In this document: positions 23,145 through 25,593 of the stretch, piece after piece
How positions within the stretch are numbered: position 1 is the stretch's first letter
How the letters are laid out: every line of letters starts with the position of its first letter
The notes under the pieces: model-generated
The model's database searches: none
Told to the model about the DNA's origin: nothing
The model's input: only the letters and a program-made list of their open reading frames with translations
Made by a program: the position numbers and the translations under genes
DNA from: Hyphomicrobiales bacterium
GTDB taxonomy: Bacteria > Pseudomonadota > Alphaproteobacteria > Rhizobiales > JAJFHC01
Reading direction: 5' to 3'
Assembly: GCA_021775835.1 (NCBI GenBank)
Contig: JAJFHC010000181.1
Span: 1 to 25,593, forward strand
Length of the DNA: 25,593 nt

Positions 23145-24035
23145 GTGGACACGTCCGTTCGCCAGAGATTGTCAAAATGGATTGGGGACGGCTCCAAGGC
23201 CGACCGCGCCATCGCCAGCTATATGCTCGGGCAGATCAACACAATTGCTTTTGAAACAGCGGCAAGCATCGCCGAAAAAGTCTCGGTCAGCGAACCAACC
23301 GTTGGACGGTTTTGCCGTTCGCTCGGTTACAAGAGTTTCAAGGATCTCAAGAGCCATCTCAAACAGGATATCGGTGACAAGCCGTGGCTCATCAGCGATC
23401 GCCTGAAGGAGTTTCAACGTCGCGCAAAGTCCGGTGAGGACCAACTTGCTCAAGGGTTGGAGCTGGAAATGGCGGCACTCGTTCAGGTCTATGAACTGGC
23501 GCATACGCCCGAGTGGGCGCGTGTGGTCCGACGGCTTGCCTCTGCGCCGGCTGTTTTTGCAACGGGGCTCCAGACCGAGCGTGGCATGGCCCAGATATTT
23601 GTCAATCAGCTACAATATCTGCGCAGCCGCGTGCATCTGGTCGACCTTGCCAGTGGCAATTTTTCCGAAGTCCTGATGCCGGAGAATGCCGGTTCCTGCC
23701 TCGTCATCTTCGAGGCGCGCCGCTACTCCCGTATGGCACGCCTGCTCGCTCAGGATGCCAGGGAAATTGGCATTTCCACAACACTTGTCACCGATGCGTA
23801 TTGTGACTGGGGCCACGACCTCGTCGATGAGATGTTTGTTGTTCCGACCGAATTTAATCTGTTTTGGGAGTCGACTGCCCAAATGGCAAGCCTGGCCAAT
23901 TTGTTGGTCAATGGCGTGTTCATAGAACTCGGTACAAGAGTCGAAAACCGCATGAACGAAGTCTCAAGGCTCTACAGCCGTTACACGGGTTACGTCGGCG
24001 ATCCGGCAGGCCCGGCTTCGGGAGGGCATTCTTAA
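23145..24035 (+). CDS. RpiR-family transcriptional regulator (HTH_6 plus SIS)
   Basis: This 296-residue regulator has an N-terminal RpiR helix-turn-helix (about residues 1-77; ETAASIAEKVSVSEPTVGRFCRSLGYKSFKDLKSHL) and a C-terminal SIS-fold sugar-isomerase-like ligand domain (about 120-255). GTG at 23145 is chosen because AGGGAG lies eight bases upstream; an upstream in-frame GTG at 23136 adds three codons but has the ribosome binding site too close. It is divergent from the molybdopterin oxidoreductase and precedes an ABC solute-binding gene by 42 bases, so it probably controls both. SIS ligands in known members are sugar phosphates, but this ligand is unknown. Confidence 0.9.
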   Translation: MDTSVRQRLSKWIGDGSKADRAIASYMLGQINTIAFETAASIAEKVSVSEPTVGRFCRSLGYKSFKDLKSHLKQDIGDKPWLISDRLKEFQRRAKSGEDQLAQGLELEMAALVQVYELAHTPEWARVVRRLASAPAVFATGLQTERGMAQIFVNQLQYLRSRVHLVDLASGNFSEVLMPENAGSCLVIFEARRYSRMARLLAQDAREIGISTTLVTDAYCDWGHDLVDEMFVVPTEFNLFWESTAQMASLANLLVNGVFIELGTRVENRMNEVSRLYSRYTGYVGDPAGPASGGHS

Positions 24036-24077
24036 GCGCATTGCATATCCGATAATCATAATTACAAGGAATACCAA

Positions 24078-25593
24078 ATGCGACATCTGATCAAAACAGG
24101 CCTTTTATCCTCATCAGCACTACTATCCGCCAGTGTCATTGCACTGGGCCTTTCGTCCATGGCCATGGCTGGACAAGCGACGGTGGCTCTTCCAACAGGC
24201 GAGCTTGGTGCAACATCCTACGACCCCATCCGGTCCAGCAATCTGAACTCAGTGACATCGCTGATTTATGATCGCCTGGTCGAACAGGATGCCGATCAAT
24301 CGTTCCACCCGCATCTAGCGACCTCCTGGGAGGAGAGCGCAGATGGCATGACCTGGACATTCAAGTTGCGCGAAGGCGTGAAGTTTCACGACGGCGAGCC
24401 ATTCAACGCTGAAACCATTGCGTCATGGATCCCGGATTTCAAAGACACCGAAAACGCCTATCTGGTGAAGGCGATCGAGAAGGTCGAAGTGGTCGATCCA
24501 CTGACAGTGAAATTTGTCATGGCAAGGCCCGAACCAAACCTGCTTTACAATCTTGCCAGCACCTTCATGGGCATCCCCGGTCAAAAGTCCTATGACAGCC
24601 TTGGCAAGGACTATGGCGTCTCAACGGCTGTGGGAACCGGTCCGTTCAAACTCACCAAGTTTGAAATCGGCCTTGAAACCGTTGTCACGCGAAACGACGA
24701 TTACGCCTGGGCGTCCGGCCTGTCCGTCAATCAGGGTGCGGCACATCTGGACAAGGTCACCTTTCGTGAGATCCCGGACCAGTCCACTGCATTTCTGGAG
24801 TTGAAAACCGGCGGCATCGACGTGCTCATGGGCGTGCCGACCGACTTTCTGGCGATCTTGAATGCCGAAGCAAATGTCGGTGTTATCACCATGGCCGGCA
24901 CGGGTATCAGCTATATGCCGATCAACACCACATCGGCCCCGTTTGACGACATCAAAGTGCGCCAGGCAACGACACTGGCAATCAACCAGAAAGCCATTTT
25001 GGACAACATCTACAAGGGCGTTGGCTCACAAGCGAACCACTTCCTGATCGACACACTACCCGCCGGTGATGTGAAGTCTGAGCTCAAGGTGAACTTCGAC
25101 GCGGTCAAGTCCAATGCTCTTCTTGATGAGGCGGGTTGGGTGAAAGGCGTTGGCGGCGTGCGCATGAAAGACGGCGCACCGTTGCAGGACAAACTCTTCA
25201 CCAAGAACGACTCGGACCTCAAACGGCTGACACAAGTGGTCCAGGCACAACTCAAAGAAGTTGGCATGGACGCGGTAATAACCGTGTTTGATTCAAGCAC
25301 GATCCGCGACGAGTACAAGAAGAACAGCCATCAGTTGGCCGTGCGCAGCTATGACTGGAACAATTCAGACATTCTGGAATGGTTCTTCTCCGGGACGCGC
25401 CTTGGATATCCGAATGTCTCCATGTGGACTGACGAGAAATCTGAATCGCTCAAAGACGTGGCGATGACCAAGTCAACCACGTCGGCGGAGCGGATTGCCA
25501 ACTTCAAGGCCTATCACGAACACCTTTTGTCTCAGCATTTGTTCGTGCCCCTGTATCAGCCGGCACAAAACATAGCGTTCAACAAGAGCACAG
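24078..25593 (+). CDS. ABC transporter solute-binding protein, family 5 (partial, right edge)
   Basis: This gene starts at ATG 24078 (AAGGA just upstream) and stays open to the window end, about 505 codons, so the 3' end is missing. A signal peptide is clear: MRHLIKTGLL, a hydrophobic core, and cleavage near SMAMA (residue about 31). The mature part follows the SBP_bac_5 pattern of peptide, opine or nickel transporters: YDPIRSSNLNSVTSLIYDRLVEQD, LATSWEESADGMTWTFKLREGVKFHDGEPFNAE, GTGPFKL and DDIKVRQATTLAINQ. It would deliver a peptide, opine or similar solute to an ABC permease encoded beyond the edge. It follows rpiR-type gene by 42 bases, likely in one transcript. The ligand is not readable from sequence. 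Confidence 0.92.
   Translation, partial: MRHLIKTGLLSSSALLSASVIALGLSSMAMAGQATVALPTGELGATSYDPIRSSNLNSVTSLIYDRLVEQDADQSFHPHLATSWEESADGMTWTFKLREGVKFHDGEPFNAETIASWIPDFKDTENAYLVKAIEKVEVVDPLTVKFVMARPEPNLLYNLASTFMGIPGQKSYDSLGKDYGVSTAVGTGPFKLTKFEIGLETVVTRNDDYAWASGLSVNQGAAHLDKVTFREIPDQSTAFLELKTGGIDVLMGVPTDFLAILNAEANVGVITMAGTGISYMPINTTSAPFDDIKVRQATTLAINQKAILDNIYKGVGSQANHFLIDTLPAGDVKSELKVNFDAVKSNALLDEAGWVKGVGGVRMKDGAPLQDKLFTKNDSDLKRLTQVVQAQLKEVGMDAVITVFDSSTIRDEYKKNSHQLAVRSYDWNNSDILEWFFSGTRLGYPNVSMWTDEKSESLKDVAMTKSTTSAERIANFKAYHEHLLSQHLFVPLYQPAQNIAFNKST

Noticed and set aside
1..25593. CRISPR array, tRNA or rRNA genes, prophage or toxin-antitoxin pair
   Set aside because: No regularly spaced repeats, no cloverleaf or rRNA signatures, and no structural phage or antitoxin genes were seen on reading both strands by eye.

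Overview
This GC-rich window, dense in catabolic, transport and regulatory genes, looks like an accessory stretch of an alphaproteobacterial chromosome. The assignment is inferred from gene style: a TRAP transporter with a divergent MocR regulator, PhyH and HD-domain oxygenases, an HWE-free GAF histidine kinase, an M20 carbamoylase and a GC-rich REP-like repeat. No rRNA, tRNA, CRISPR array or intact insertion sequence was seen. There are 21 complete protein genes plus one gene cut by the right edge.

Layout. Positions 1-1642 hold an unassigned left edge, a leader that can fold into hairpins, and an orphan GAF/HisKA histidine kinase. Positions 1677-4298 hold the most interesting locus: a PhyH-type Fe(II)/2-oxoglutarate dioxygenase followed by an HD-domain protein with the ligand pattern of mixed-valent diiron oxygenases (PhnZ/TmpB/MIOX type), both divergent from a LysR-type regulator, with a perfect 7-bp-arm palindrome between them. 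Positions 4301-5484 hold a TetR regulator with adjacent palindromes at its start, overlapping a GNAT acetyltransferase. Positions 5485-11881 hold REP-like hairpins, a lone AAA ATPase, an SRPBCC protein, a structured convergent gap, a malate/lactate-dehydrogenase-fold oxidoreductase with an atypical active-site loop, an AhpD-like protein, a secreted eight-cysteine WSC-domain protein with a small secreted partner, and a HIT protein.

Positions 11974-14601 hold an M20 carbamoylase/amidohydrolase and an EHN-type epoxide hydrolase, both on the minus strand. Positions 14799-19683 hold a MocR regulator divergent from a TRAP transporter whose genes run P-M-Q rather than the usual P-Q-M, with an 11-bp perfect hairpin between the P and M genes. 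A P-loop kinase and a 3' fragment of an IS3-type transposase follow. Positions 20533-25593 hold a cytoplasmic molybdopterin oxidoreductase divergent from an RpiR regulator and an ABC family 5 solute-binding protein that runs off the edge.

How they work together. Three regulator-plus-enzyme or regulator-plus-transporter modules stand out: LysR with paired iron oxygenases, MocR with a TRAP transporter, and RpiR with a molybdoenzyme and an ABC transporter. All look like uptake and oxidation of small organic compounds. The substrates cannot be read from the sequence. The best candidate for an undescribed system is the PhyH/HD pair, which has the architecture of two-step oxidative carbon-phosphorus bond cleavage but lacks the PhnZ substrate-loop residues as I remember them.
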